The notes: generated by a model from the letters alone, not told the origin. A DNA stretch of 41,809 nt from Ichthyophthirius multifiliis (GCF_000220395.1 NW_004087604.1:1-41809), one strand, 5' to 3'; shown: positions 27,258 through 41,266, numbered from the stretch's first letter. Program-made: numbers and translations.

Positions 27258-30200
27258 TCAATAAATATTACAAACTTAACATACACAAGATTTTTAATTA
27301 CTTTATTTGTAAAAAGAAGATTAATTTAATTCATTAAACCTTTATTTATTATCTTACAAAAGTAATTCAATATTCCTCATATTAGCTTTTTCATTATTTA
27401 TGTTTTTAATTAAATTTATATTTACTTTTTAATTGCAATTTTAATTGCTATTTTAATTTTAACTTTAATTATAATTTTATGAACTTTATTTAAATATAGA
27501 AGCTTTATTAGATTCACTTCTTTAAGTAATATTTTATCCGTCCAATGTTTATTAAAGTCTACCTTTATTATGAATTGAATTTTTTGCCATTAACTAAACT
27601 ACAGGATTTCCTAATAAGGATTTTTTTTCACTTAGATTTTATTGACTTATAAAAGAATGTATCATATTTATTTCATCCTGATAATCTTGCGATTATATTT
27701 ACGCGAATTAACATAAGACATTTGCTTTTTTTTGTTTATCATTTGTTTATGGTGGATTTTGTTCTATAATATTATTATGTAAAGTTTAAGTTTATTATTA
27801 ATTTTAAACAAAACTTTTATTTTATTATGTTGAATCATCTAATTATTAACTTTAAGTTATTTAATTACTTATATTATTAGACTAACATTTATTATTTTTT
27901 TAATTTTTAAATTTAGAAATTTAAGTTTTATTCATATAAGAATATTTTTCTATAAATTACTATTTTTATTTTTTTAAATAAAAATTATTTAAAAGAATGA
28001 AAATATTTTTTTTTTGTAAAAAAAATTTGTATTTTTTTATTTTAAAATTATAAATAATAGTTAATTTTTTTTTTTTAATTACTTCCATTATAAAGCAGGC
28101 ATTAATTACATCTACTCTTTAAGATATTTAATTTTATTATTTTTAAATTAAATTAAAATTGCAACTTGAGCTTTAATAAGAAGTATCGGATTCTATATAT
28201 ATTTATATTCATTTTTTATATATTATAAAATTTTATTGTATTAAAAATAAAATAATTACCATAGTTATCAATACTAGAATTTGAAGAATATAATGATATA
28301 TTTTTTTTCTATAACTTTCAGCTAATTTATATATATGTTATTTCATTAAATAAATATATAAAATAATATATTTTTAATACATTCTGATTTTTTTACTTCA
28401 TTAAGTAATTTAGATTTATTAAACATAGAAAGCTTTAATTCATAATTTTAAGAAAAATCATTTGATTTTCGATCCTAATATTAATAAATAATATTTACTA
28501 TAAATATAAAATATTTTAATAAGATAAATACTTGATGAATATCTTTATCATAACCAAATATTTTATACTTTATTATAATAATATATAAATAAATATTTAT
28601 ATATAATATATATTATATATATATTTATATATATATATATATATAATTTAATTTACATTAATTTAAATATATTTAACTAACTTTTATTTTGAAATTTATA
28701 TTAATTTTTCATAAAAAAGATAAGCTAAATCATCCAAAGAATAAGGATCTTACTTAAAAATTTCACTTAATATTTGTTATTAAGACTTTTTTTTTTTAAT
28801 AATTAAATTTAATTATAAAAATGTAATAATAATACATTAACATCTATTTAATTCCATTTTTTACAAATATATTTTTAAAGAGTTTCTTTAACTTCTTTTT
28901 CAAACCCAATTTTAACCAAAACTTAATTTTTAATAAAATACTTTTTTATACTTTTAATAACATAATTTTTTTATAATTTTTAATAACAAGAAATATTATT
29001 TCATAAAATAATTTCCTTTTTTTTTAATTTTATTATATTATAAATAAAAAAAATACTTCACTGTATCTTAATTTATCCTTAATATTATTTTCTTTTATTT
29101 TTTAAAGACTTTTATTTAATCCTATTTAAACACTTATAAAATCCACTAATTTTTAAACTTTAACAAATTTCTAATGAAATTTAGTTTATTTATCTACATC
29201 TAAATAATTTTCAACACTTTTTAATACAGAACCAATAGAATGCATACTAATATCACTATGCATATTCTTATATCTTAAAATAACATTTTCAATATCCCTA
29301 TATGTTAAATCTTTTAAATCTTTATGAGTTTTATTAAAATAATCATGTTTAGTTAATTCTCTGAACCCATATATTATAGTAAATATATTTTGTATAGGTT
29401 ATTCTCTATTTTCTATTAAAATATTTTCAATACCTTTTATTTCCTATATATAAATTATAATATTATTTTTTTATTTAAATAAAAATATACTTTAAATTCA
29501 TTTTCTCTCCTTTATATTCTTTTTAAAGTAAAAGCCAAAAACATGAAAAAAAAAACTAAAAGAATTTCTATATAATATATATATATATATATAAAAAAAA
29601 ATTAATATATATATATATATAATTTTTTACACTCATGTCTATTTTATTCATATCTTAAAAATTAATACAAGCATATTNNNNNNNNNNNNNNNNNNNNNNN
29701 NNNNNNNNNNNNNNNNNNNNNNNNNNNNNNNNNNNNNNNNNNNNNNNNNNNNNNNNNNNNNNNNNNNNNNNNNNNNNNNNNNNNNNNNNNNNNNNNNNNN
29801 NNNNNNNNNNNNNNNNNNNNNNNNNNNNNNNNNNNNNNNNNNNNNNNNNNNNNNNNNNNNNNNNNNNNNNNNNNNNNNNNNNNNNNNNNNNNNNNNNNNN
29901 NNNNNNNNNNNNNNNNNNNNNNNNNNNNNNNNNNNNNNNNNNNNNNNNNNNNNNNNNNNNNNNNNNNNNNNNNNNNNNNNNNNNNAAAATACTCAATTAT
30001 TTATTCAAATTCTTATTAAGAAAGAGTGAAATCTTCATTTGAATCAAAAATAGTATAAAAATCCATAAAAAAGCAATTTAATTCTTATAAAGAAGTACAT
30101 AGAAAAAAAAAAATAATAGATCTAAATAAAAAATAAAAAAAAAATATAAAAAAAAAAAAACGGATCTAAATTAGAAAATTCTGCTTTATTAATTTATGCT

Positions 30201-30445
30201 TATTTACTAAAATTTCCTTCATTTAATTAATTCATTGCTTTTTTATGTTTATTTAAATCGTTCTTAAGTTCTTATTCTTAATCATAATTTTATAGTAATA
30301 ACATAATTTTAATTATTTATTCTAAACAACTATTAGGATCCATTGCATCTTTTTAAATAAAATTTGTTGAAAAAATTGATTATTTAGAATGAACTGCATC
30401 TTTTATTATTGTTTATAATTTTTAAATTGATCTTTCGGCAGACAT
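27258..30445 (-). CDS. Unknown multi-exon protein, interrupted by an assembly gap
   Basis: The 5' part starts at ATG 30445 (MSAERSIQKLQTIIKDAVHS...) and continues through one short intron into FDSNEDFTLSQQEFEQI, which looks like a degenerate EF-hand loop, before running into the gap. On the other side exons on the same strand continue: about 29430-29050 encodes a helical block (IYGFRELTKHDYF, LTYRDIENVILRYKNMHSDIS, IGSVLKSVENYLDVDKQTKFH). Further short exons follow (including DPYSLDDLAYLFYEKL near 28740). The last exon is Gln/Asn/Ser-rich, ends CVCQVCNIY and stops at TGA 27260. Most inner exon borders could not be fixed. No family is recognised. Treating both sides of the gap as one gene is inference from strand and spacing; two genes are possible. 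Confidence 0.55.
29678..29985. other. Assembly gap (308 N)
   Basis: A run of 308 Ns that falls inside an unknown minus-strand gene; at least part of one exon is missing. The all-X peptide that a six-frame search reports here has no meaning. Confidence 1.
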
Positions 30446-31201
30446 TTATATAAGTAAATAAAATAAATAATTTATATGATAAATATTTTATTAATTAAAT
30501 AGAAATAATAAAAAATTAAAATATTTATTTTAATATTTTATTTTTAATAATATTTTATATTTATTTTATTCTTTAAAAAATCATTCTAATAAATTTCTGT
30601 AATATATAATAGAATATAAAAATTAATATAAAAAATAGAAAAAATACATTTTATAAAATAAAATTAATTAAAAAGTATATATTTAATTAATAAAAAATTT
30701 TGTAATAATTATATTATTTATACTATAAATAATTAAATAAAAAAAGAATAGAAATTATATATTATTTAAATATATGAAAATAAAATATATATAATTAAAT
30801 ATATATATATCTAAATATATATATAATTATTTATTAATAATTAAATTTAAATTCATAAATTTATATTCTTTTAAATATAAATTATTTTATATCATACACT
30901 TGTTTTTATTAACTTTTTTTTCTATTATATTTTTTTCTTTTTAATTTTTCATTATATAATTTTATAAATTGCTTATAAATACAAAAATAAATATAAATTA
31001 TAATATATATATATATATTTTATATTTTATAAGTATTAAATTATTATTTTAAATATATTTAAACTAATATATATATATTTTTTTAAATATCATATATATC
31101 AGAATTTTTTTATAATAAATAATAATAATTTTTAAATTAATTAAAATATTTTATATTATCTTTTTTTAAATAATTTAATTGTTTAATTTTTAATAATAAT
31201 T
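30446..31201. other. Gene-free AT-rich DNA
   Basis: About 0.75 kb between the gap-split gene and the stop codon of the very large helical protein gene. Only A/T runs and TA tracts are visible. Confidence 0.6.
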
Positions 31202-32525
31202 TCATTATTCTGTTTTATTTTATTTATCTTTAATCATAATTTATATTAATTACTTATCCAATGAATCCATATTATTTTATTTATAATATACTTTATTTTT
31301 ATTTTAAGCTTAATTACTTTAAAAGGATTGAATAGATAGAGCAGATTATTTTTAATCTTTAATAATATTGTTTAAACTTTTATTACTATTTTGAATTTCT
31401 TCTAAAAACAAATTTTTTGTAAAATCAGAGAAAAAATTAAATTTAAATATTTTTCTCTTTACATTAACTTAGAATAGATTTTTTTTAAATATTATAATCC
31501 TCTTCAGACAATGGAATTACAGAGAATTTTGTCTTAAATATAGAAAAATCATTCTCATTATAATTAGGTGAGTTTACAATTACAAATTCTACCTATGTAT
31601 CTTAAGAACTTGCTTTAATTTTGTAATTTCTTAAATTAATTTTCTATATAGAAAAGCATTTATATATTTTTTTATACATCTCATTCAATAATTTATTATA
31701 TTCTTCATAAAACTATATAAAAATAGAATCATATTAAGAAATATATAAAGTTAATTTTTTGAAGATCTTCTCAATAATAGGCAAGTCTTATATTTATTAA
31801 TAATTTTATCTGAATTAAAAAATCTATTAAGAATTTTCTTTTAAAATAATCAACTCATCTTTATAATTTTTATTAAAAAGTACAATACAAATATCCGAAT
31901 TTTAATTTTATTAACAAATAAAATACTAAGTTTCCTTTTTTTCCAAATCGAATTCATTAAAAAAACTTAAATATAGGAAATTTACAATTTTTTCGTTTTC
32001 AAAATTCGTTTGTTTTTTTATGGTTCTAAGCTCAGAAATAATTTTTTCACCCTTTTAAAATGTTCTAAAAATAATAAAAAAAAAATTTTCCTATTTAATT
32101 TCATTCTAAAAACTTTAAATTATTATTTATTAAACACTAAATCCTAATAATATTTTATTTATATTTAATATATTTTGTTTCTATGTATCAGAATTAAATT
32201 AAAATGTATACTCTAACTTATATTTTTCACTACATAAGATTCCTAAACTACAAAACTCACATTTTTTTTTAAATTATATATTGTATATATATATACCAAA
32301 ATTTGTTAAAATAAAAAATCTTTTTTCATATTATTTCTCATTATTAGAATCATCTCTAAATTTTTTTTTTTTTAAATTATTAAAAAATTATTTTATTACT
32401 TTTTTAAAAAACACCAACTCCAATTAATTAAAAATTCTCTTTATTTTGAAATAAATTTATTTTCTATAAAAAGGATATCAATCTATATTAATATTATATA
32501 ATATATTATGATTTTATAAGTAATA

Positions 32526-32574
<49 letters not shown>

Positions 32575-35500
32575 TATATACAATTATTCATTTATATTAT
32601 TATATATATTTACTAAATATTAAGATAAATTTGATTCTATCAACGTTTCTGTAAATTCTTAAAAAATATAATTATTATTATCTTAAAAGCCATTCATATA
32701 TTAACATTTTAATAGATTTTTTATTAACTAAAATTAATTTTGAAATTATAGAGTTGTAAATAAACCTTACAATTTTTTTATATTTAAAAAAAAAAAAAAA
32801 TTTTTACTATAAAACTAAATAAAGTAATAATTTGTTTATTTTTTTAAATCTAAATCAGTTTGTGAAATTTTAGAATTGAAAATTATATGTATTATTTAAT
32901 TTACGTTCCAAATAGGTAGTATTTAACTTGTTACATAATAAATAAAATTTTCAAAAGCATTCTAATTAATACCTGGATGAGTATTTTTTAAAGGAATATA
33001 GTACATATTATTTTAATTAATGTACTTAATTTATTTTAAGACAAAAAATATTGTCTTGATAACTTATTTAGTTAAAAAAATATATTATTTAAGAAATAAA
33101 TATTAGCATAGAAGTTCATTATATATTTCTTGTATAATTTCTTATATTATTCCCATAATAATAATAATAAAATTTTATTGTTTATTTTCAGTTTTTTTAT
33201 TGTCTTCAAACACTAATAAAATTTTATTAAAAAATAAAATAAATTATTTAAATTGAAATATAATAATTACAAAAATAAAATATTCTTACTTTAAATTTAA
33301 TAATTTTCTAAAACTTTTCTTAATATTTTTAATAATTTCGAACCTATATTCGCATTTAAATATCCAGCTTTTTAACATATTTATTAAATTTTAATAATAA
33401 TACTTTCATCTTAAATTAGGGAAAAAGTATCTTATTTTATGTCTTCTTTAGGAGAATTTTTTAAAGAGACAAAAATGCATTTTAATAAAGAAGAAACTAT
33501 TAAAATCCTTTTATTTTTTTAATATTTTCCTATTATAATATATCTTAATGTTTTATTTATTTTGGTTTATTTGATTAAAGAAAATATTTGTAAAAATCGT
33601 TTTAATTTAGATTTTCTACAATCGTTTATAATTTCTAAAAATATCTATTTTGTGTATTTTCGAAATGAATTATTGAATCCTTTTAACTTTAATTTAATTA
33701 AAAAATATGACTGGCCATTTAGCGCATTTAAAAATTTTATTTATCAAAAGTATATTATTGCTATTCCTTTTCATTCACATGTTTTTCATTTAATTAATTT
33801 AAATTATTCTTTATTTTTTAAAGATAAGAATTTTAATATTTATATGTATATATAAATATTATATTTTTAGCTAATCATATATTATAATTTTAAATGTTTA
33901 TATATATACATAAATATATATATATATATATATATAATTTATTTATATTTATAATTTTATTACCTTTTATTTTTTCAAATATTAATTAATATTATTACTA
34001 ATAGTTTAAATAAAGTTTAATGTCTAAATATTAATTTATTATTATAAATCTACAAATTCAATCAATCTTTTTAGTCCTTACTATTAAGAAAAAATATTAT
34101 GTTACATAACAAATTATTCCTATAAAGAAGAATCAATTTTAATAAAATTATTAATTTTCCATAATTAAAATTCTTATTGAATTAATTTAATTTATTTTTT
34201 TACAAATCTTTCAAATTTTTTTTTTTTATTTTAAAAAAATAAAAAAAAATACCTTTCTTAAATTTATTCAAAATTAAAAATTTATTAATTTTATTTTTAA
34301 TTATTATCTTAATTAATTTAATTAGCATTTTCCAGTTTAATTGATTCTGATCTTGCTTTAGAAATATTTTCGGAGTTTTTTTTCTAATTTATAAGATATT
34401 ATAAGAATTGAAGAAGCATATCCACTACTTAACTATCATATTTAATGTTTTTTACTTATTATTCCATTTTTTATAATATTTGTTAATCACTTTAAGTTAT
34501 GTTATTTTGATTTTATTAAACATTTAATAATTAATAATTTTTTTCAATATAAACTTTCCCTTACAAACAATCTGAAATCCTCTAAATTAATCTAAAACTT
34601 TAAAAAGAATTATATTCTATCATTTTTTTTCCTTCTAAACATTATAACATATATTCGATATTTATACAAGACTTTTCAATGCATAATTGAATACTTCCTT
34701 CAGGGAAAATCTTACACTCATTATAAATGCAATCAATAAGCTTTGGCATAGATGATTATTTATTTTTTATATAGTTATTTTTAAATAAAATCTGAAGTAA
34801 ATAAGTGCAAGAAATGCATAAATCTATTTATTTTTATTAATTAAAATCTAAATAAGTATTTTGTATTTATAGACCTTCTTATAACCTAAGTATAAATAAA
34901 TAAAAAATAAATATTATATATATATATAGTTTTATATATATTATTCAATTAAATATATTTACAATTATATACAAATATTTATTTATTAAACTCCGATTTA
35001 ATCCATCATATTTTATACTAAAGAATATGTATTTTCTTTATAATATCTACTAAAAATTAATAGGATAAAAGGTACATCTTAATCAATTAGACTTCCTTTA
35101 TAATCTTATATGCATATTACTAATACTTCCATTAATATTTAAAAATCTAAAAAACTCCAAGTTTATAACTCTTTTTTATTTAAATCCTTTTTTTAATAAA
35201 GATATTGAAATAAATAATATATATTATAAATATATATACCATAGTTTATTTATATGATAATAGTTATCTAGCTGCATTAATTCTAATCTTTGGAAATTAA
35301 TAATGTAAAAGGTTAAGCAAAATATTTTTCCTATCTTTTAAATCTAAAGCATTTCTAATATTTTTTTTAATAACCCTAATTATTTCATAATTGATATCAT
35401 TAATAACTTTAAATCCATTTTTAGTACTTCCATAAAACATATTAAATAAATCTAAAATATCAATAATTGTTTATACGATAACAGGATTATTTTAAACAAA

Positions 35501-36749
35501 ATCTAAATATTAACTATTTAAATTTTCTATCTATGTATCATAATTTTCAAAAAAAATATCTTCTTGTAAATATATTTAACCTATACTTATCATTTCACAA
35601 TATTAATAAGTATCTTCTTATAAATATTACAATAAATCTACACAATTATTAATTTCATCAAAAAATTATAAGATTTCATCATTTGAATAAAAATATTAAT
35701 ACCTTTTAAAACAAAACAAAAAATTAATTAAAATTATTATTAATAAAAATAAATATATTTTACATCATTTTATTCTAAATAAACTAACAAACAGCAGAAA
35801 TCAAAAGAGGGTCATTAGGTTATAATTTATAAACTTTAATAGCGATTATTGTAATTTAATTAATTTACGAAGGACTAGCTTATTATAAATAAGCACTTGA
35901 TGTTTTAATTAACTGAGCAAAATATAAAATATTAATATTATAAATTTGCTTTTAAACCCTTTTTTCCTGTTCATTTGTCCTATATACTTTTAAAATTTCA
36001 TATTCGAATTTTGTATGAAAATTCAATTTAAAGTTTAATTGCTAAATTAAATTTTTAATTAAAAATTCCTAAAGAAATTGAGGGTTTTACTAAGTTAAAT
36101 TTATATATTCGATTTCACTTTAGGAATTACCTAAAGAGCGATTTTTTTAATTATTTACAAATTATTATAATAAACCTTTTTAAATTTTATTCAAAAGCTA
36201 TCTTTCATTTAATTATTAGATACTAATTTTTTCAATTAAAGATAATAATTTAGTTTAAAAAGTTAAAAAAGTAATTAATTATTGACCTTTTATATCTTAT
36301 TTTATTGAATCTTATTAAGGAAAAGATGAAAGAAATTTATAATATACATAACATAATTATTTCTTTTCTTCATCACTAGTAAAATGTTATAAAAAATATT
36401 TATTTTACATACATATTTCTAATAATCTAAAATTATATTTAAAGAAAAATAATATAAATATATAAATATATAAATAAATATTTTATATATATTTTTATTT
36501 ATTTATTTATAAATTTTTTATATATTTACTTAAAAACATCTAAACATTTATCTAATTCATTTGTAAATCTTTTTTAATTATTTTTTTTTAATCATTTGAT
36601 AATTAATCATTATCTAAAATTTCTTATGAATCTTCTTATATATTATCATAAGAAATTTCTTAAATTTCATATAAATTTTCTAAAATTGAATTTAAAGAAA
36701 AATATTGAGCTATCTTAAATTGCATATATATAAATTTTAAATATATATA

Positions 36750-36781
<32 letters not shown>

Positions 36782-37456
36782 TATTTTATTATTTTTTAAA
36801 TAAATATACTTAATAAATCCAATTATCAATTACAAAAAAATTTTTTCATTTTTCATAAAAATATTTTATATAAAAGGAATTTCTAAAAATTAACAAGTAA
36901 CATTTAATTAAACTATTTATAATTCTATCCATTAATTAACATTTATGTTTTAAATAATACTATCTAAAATGCATTCCTAAATCAATTCTTTTATATCTGG
37001 ATTTAATAAAATTAAATATTATAGTGTTTCTATACATCGACTCCCTATATCCTAAACTTCTTCATTGTTTTGGAAAATCTAAATATGCTAATTATGATAA
37101 ACACATTAATTATTAACTTTTATATTTATTATTTATTTTCGATTACTAAAATGCAATTTTATATAAATAGTTCAATCATTTAATCCTTTTGATAATTATT
37201 TTTTATTTATTTATTTAATTTTTACTATAATTTCTATTTTAAAAATATGCTAAAATTAATATTGTATTGTTTCTTTATCTTGATTTAATATTTTTAATAC
37301 AAATAAACTTAATTCTTATGCATATATATTGGATTTTGTAGTTCCTATTAAACATAGTTCGCTTAATTCGATTAAATTTTTTAATTAACTTGTTATTATA
37401 TTAGTATTATAATCGTTATTTTTAAAATTTTATAATAACAAAACTTATTTATTCAT
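31202..37456 (-). CDS. Very large helical-repeat protein with a possible C-terminal PH-like segment
   Basis: A gene of about 6.2 kb, ATG 37456 to TGA 31204, with at least ten exons and an estimated 1,650-1,750 residues. Fixed borders include exon 1 37456-37226, exon 2 37185-37147, exon 3 starting 37087, exon 4 starting 36713, and the last intron 31468-31402. Most of the product is an alternation of hydrophobic and Gln/Asn-rich helices resembling ARM/HEAT repeats (QDIGSRCIETLQYLILLNPD, NNPVIVQTIIDILDLFNMFY, IRVIKKNIRNALDLKDRK, PKIRINAARQLLSYK). Near the end, EKRFFILTNFG is the type of strand found in PH-like domains. No family was recognised. Runs at 36834-36840, 36581-36589 and 33457-33462 (plus strand) are each probably one base short. 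Some inner borders are unresolved, and division into two genes near 33.2-34 kb cannot be excluded, though the frame stays open through MYYIPLKNTHPG. Confidence 0.6.
32526..32572. repeat. (TA)n tract in an intron of the large gene
   Basis: TA-rich dinucleotide run between two exons of the very large minus-strand gene. Confidence 0.85.
36736..36780. repeat. (TA)n tract in intron 3 of the large gene
   Basis: TA dinucleotide run, with a brief interruption, in the intron just upstream of exon 4 (which starts at 36713). Confidence 0.85.
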
Positions 37457-37923
37457 ATATTTGTTTTTAAAAATAAAATTTAAATTTCTTAATTATATTT
37501 TTTTTAAAAAAAAATAAAAAACAAGACAATATATTTTATTTATTTATTTTCAGAAATATATATAAATATGATTCAAATAATAAATCTTTTTTTTAAAAAA
37601 AATAAATAAATATAATTAAATTTAATGATGAAATACTATTTCATATATTAGATAAATTAAAAACAAAACTTAAATAAAAAAGATAAGTTTAATATTATTT
37701 ATTATACCAAAATAATAATATTATTATAAATTTTGAAATTAAAAACATATTTTATAATTAAAAGTTAATAAATTATTGCTTTATTTAAAAAAAGTATATA
37801 ATAAATTCGAATTTTATTTTTTAAAAAAAAATATAAATATTTTATATTAAAAATAACTAAACTTGCTTATTTATTTTAACAGAAGAATTTATTAACTAAA
37901 TAAATAACGATTTGTTAATATAA

Positions 37924-37961
<38 letters not shown>

Positions 37962-38544
37962 TTATAAAAATTAAAAATTTCATAGATGAAAAATATTTAT
38001 TTTATATTCTTAAAATATTTAATGTTATTATAAAAATGTAGCTAATTTTGTAAATTAATATCAATAATTTGCTTATAATTATATTTTTTTATATTTGAAA
38101 AATAAATATATATATATATATATTTAGTATATACAACAAATAAAATTGTATTTTAATATTTTAGTTTTAATATTTTTTTTAATTATAAAAAATAGATTTT
38201 TTAGATTAAAATAAATATATTTTATTAATTTATATAATTTAAATATTAAAAGTAAAATTATTTTCTTTATTTTTTCCATATTGTATTATTTTTTTTATAA
38301 AATATATTATAAATGATTTTTCTATTACACTGAATCAATATTTAATTTTTAAAATTATATAAATAATATAATATTATATAATATAATATAAAATGAAAAT
38401 ATAATAATATAATAAAAAATTTAATCAATAAAAAAAAAAAAAACTTATATTAAAAAAAGTTCAAGAAAAAAAAAAAAAAAAATACAGGAACACTGAATAA
38501 AATTTCTAATAATATATCTCATAACAACATAAAACTATAAAAAA
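37457..38544. other. Gene-free AT-rich DNA between divergent genes
   Basis: About 1.1 kb upstream region shared by the large helical protein gene (minus) and the antizyme-like gene (plus). It holds a (TA)n tract at about 37929-37959 and several A runs just before the antizyme-like start. No motif is recognised. Confidence 0.6.
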
Positions 38545-39386
38545 ATGTCTTAACTAATTAATAACTTTCAATAAAATAATAAAAATATCGAAAAAAATTA
38601 AGATGATAATAATTTATAAAATTAAGAAAGAAAAAATTGTTAAATGTATATTGATAATAATAGATAAAATTAAGAAAGAAAATATTGTTAAATGTATAAA
38701 AAAAATATTATATATATATTACTAAAACAATATTCAAATTACATTTTTTTTTTTTTTTTTTTTTAATTTTTTTTAATTTTTTATAAATTATTTTAAAATA
38801 ATATTTCCAAATATTATATTAATATATATTTTTTTATATAGGAAAGGTTCTTTTATGATCACTATAGGAAGAGATTTACAAACAATTAAATCAGAACCAT
38901 AAGGTATATAATTAATTTTTTTTTTTTTTTTTTTATAAATGTACTTTTTTAAAAAAAATAATAACAGTTGTTGAATAATAAATTGAAGACGAAGTACTTC
39001 TGACTTTATTAAAATTAGATGAAAAAAATATAATCATATATGACATAGCCTCTGTTATAAATTGGGGAGATTTTTCTAAGGAAAAACCTTTGTAAACATT
39101 CAAGTGTTTATATGACACTGATAATAAGAACTTCTATGTCGAACTTTCTGAAAAAAGTCCAATGGAACACCTTACTAAAAGTACTTTTCTTAAAATTCTT
39201 GATATTGCTGAATAAATGGGTGCCTAAAATGTTTTAACATGTTTAAATAATAAGATTTCTGATATTAACACTAGAATATAGATCTTAATGTTTGTAGGTT
39301 TTAGAAAAATTATTGGTGAAGAACTCAAATCTATTTCTAAAACTCGTACGCATACTATATTATGTTATGATCTTTAAAATGAATGA
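38545..39386 (+). CDS. OAZ: Ornithine decarboxylase antizyme-like protein
   Basis: Antizymes bind ornithine decarboxylase, send it to the proteasome and block polyamine uptake. Three exons, 38545-38693, 38842-38903 and 38968-39386, join in phase to 209 residues. The C-terminal half resembles the antizyme fold: SPMEHLTKSTFLKILDIAEQ aligns by eye with the antizyme helix that ends LLEFAEE, then QNVLTCLNNKISD with the segment HVFICFHKNRED, and ILMFVGFRKI with TFSFLGFEIV. It closes with a short strand ILCYDL. Length and domain position also fit. Antizyme mRNAs elsewhere need a +1 frameshift at a stop codon; here this splice model needs none. A TGT-TGA-A context at 38969-38975, just inside exon 3, would allow one if exon 2 were read in another frame. 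Exon 1 is Gln/Asn-rich and holds a 48-bp-period repeat with duplicate splice donors. The assignment rests on remembered family patterns. Confidence 0.6.
38617..38697 (+). repeat. Two-copy direct repeat in exon 1, 33 bp each, 48-bp period
   Basis: Copies at 38617-38649 and 38665-38697 match at 32 of 33 positions and are in the same frame (16 codons apart), giving QNQERK(N/Y)CQMY twice. Each copy ends in the same two potential GT donors, so the exon 1 end could be placed in either copy; the second fits the downstream phase in the model used. Confidence 0.85.
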
Positions 39387-41230
39387 TTTTTATAAACTTT
39401 ATATATTTATTATTATAAATTCATAAATTCATTAAATTAAAATCTTATTTTTAATTTCTTTTATATTTTTTTTTTTTTTTTAAATAATTCAGTATTTTTT
39501 ATGTATATATATATATATATTTTTTTTTTTCCCATAAAAAATTATTGTTTTTTAATTTCTTTTATACAATTTTCTTTTTCTTGTTTTGTTTATAAAAAAT
39601 ATAAAATAAATTATTAATCATATTTTTTTGTTTTGTACGAAGTTATACGAATTAATGTTTACAACCTTTTTCTTTAATAATAAAATTTATAATTTTAATT
39701 TTATTTATATAAAAATGCATTATTTTAAAAAATAAAATATATTAGACAATAATCAATTATTATCATTATTTTTTTATTTTAATTTAATAAAAAAATATAT
39801 TATAACAAATTAAAGATAATGAATAATTTCATAGTTTAAAAATTATTCTTAATTTCACAATTTAAAAACTATTTTTAATTTTATTAAAATAAAATTACTA
39901 GTATAACTTGTTTGTAAAATATCATAGGTAAATAATAAATTTTTAGTTTTTAATAAGATTTTGAAGTATTCTTAACTAAATTGTCAATAAATTTCAAAAT
40001 TAAAAAATCAGATTAACTATAGATAACCTTTATTATATTAAAGAGATGGATCAAAAAAAAAGGAATTAATTAAAATATTTAAATATTTATATATAAAATA
40101 AGAATTTATTAAAAAAAAATATATATTTATGTTTAAAAATAAAGATAATTTTTAAAATCAATATTATTTTAAAACAAAAAATCAAGAAAAAGAATAATTA
40201 CTAATTTTTATATTTTAAAAATAAATTTATTATTAAAATTTATAAAATTAAATATTTTTTTATAAATTATATAAATTTAAAATACTATTTTGATATTTGT
40301 ATGAAAAGGAAATAATAATTTTATTGATATTTATATTATATATATTATTTAAAAAAATTATATATATAAATATATATATAATATGTCTATTTAAATTATA
40401 TTTTTATATATTTAATAACTTAATAATATATTTTTCAAAAAATTAATATACTTTTATTAAAAAAAAATATTTTTAATATTTAATAATTACGAATTATTTC
40501 GAATATTAATATAGAAATATATTATATTTATTTTTATCATTTTATAAAGAAAAAAAAAATTGTATAATTTATTTAAATAAAAAAATTATTTTTAAAAGAA
40601 AATTTATATATATATAATAAATATTAAAAGAATTCTTATTAAAAAAAATATAATTAATAATCTATTAATCAATTTAACAATATTTTAATTAAAATTTTCA
40701 CATATTTTATGTATTTTTTTTATTTTTTTATATAATCTTTTGAAAGCATTATGATATCTATATACTTAAATTTTATTAAATTATAAATATTTTATATTCT
40801 TTATTTTAGTTATTAAATATATTTAAATAATTAATTTTATTAAAATATTTATGATTTAAATAAACAACAAATTTAATTGTTTTTTTATCTGAAATTTATT
40901 AGTTTTTAAAAAGCCATTTTCTTTCAAGAATTTTCATTGTTTATTAAATATAATATATAATAAAATATATTATGATAAATAATAAAATAATATTTATATG
41001 TAATAATTTTAAAATAATTGTATAAAAATCTATAATGAGTTAATAAATACATCTTTTTAAATTTTTACAACAAAAAATATGATATATGAAATGTATAAAA
41101 TATAAAAAATTAAATAAATTCTCATTTAAATCGTATTATATAATAGGATTAAAATATAATATATATAAATAAATTCTCATTATTAATATATTTGTATTGT
41201 AAATTAAATTAAATAAAATATATATAGATA

Positions 41231-41266
<36 letters not shown>

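Noticed and set aside
33562-33855. 97-codon plus-strand ORF
   Set aside because: The minus strand reads as a continuous Gln-rich helical segment of the large gene, with matching frame on both sides.
38842-38903. A -1 frameshift site at the TTA-TGA in exon 2 of the antizyme-like gene
   Set aside because: The sequence there is not a good -1 slippery heptamer, and the spliced model reaches the same frame without any shift.
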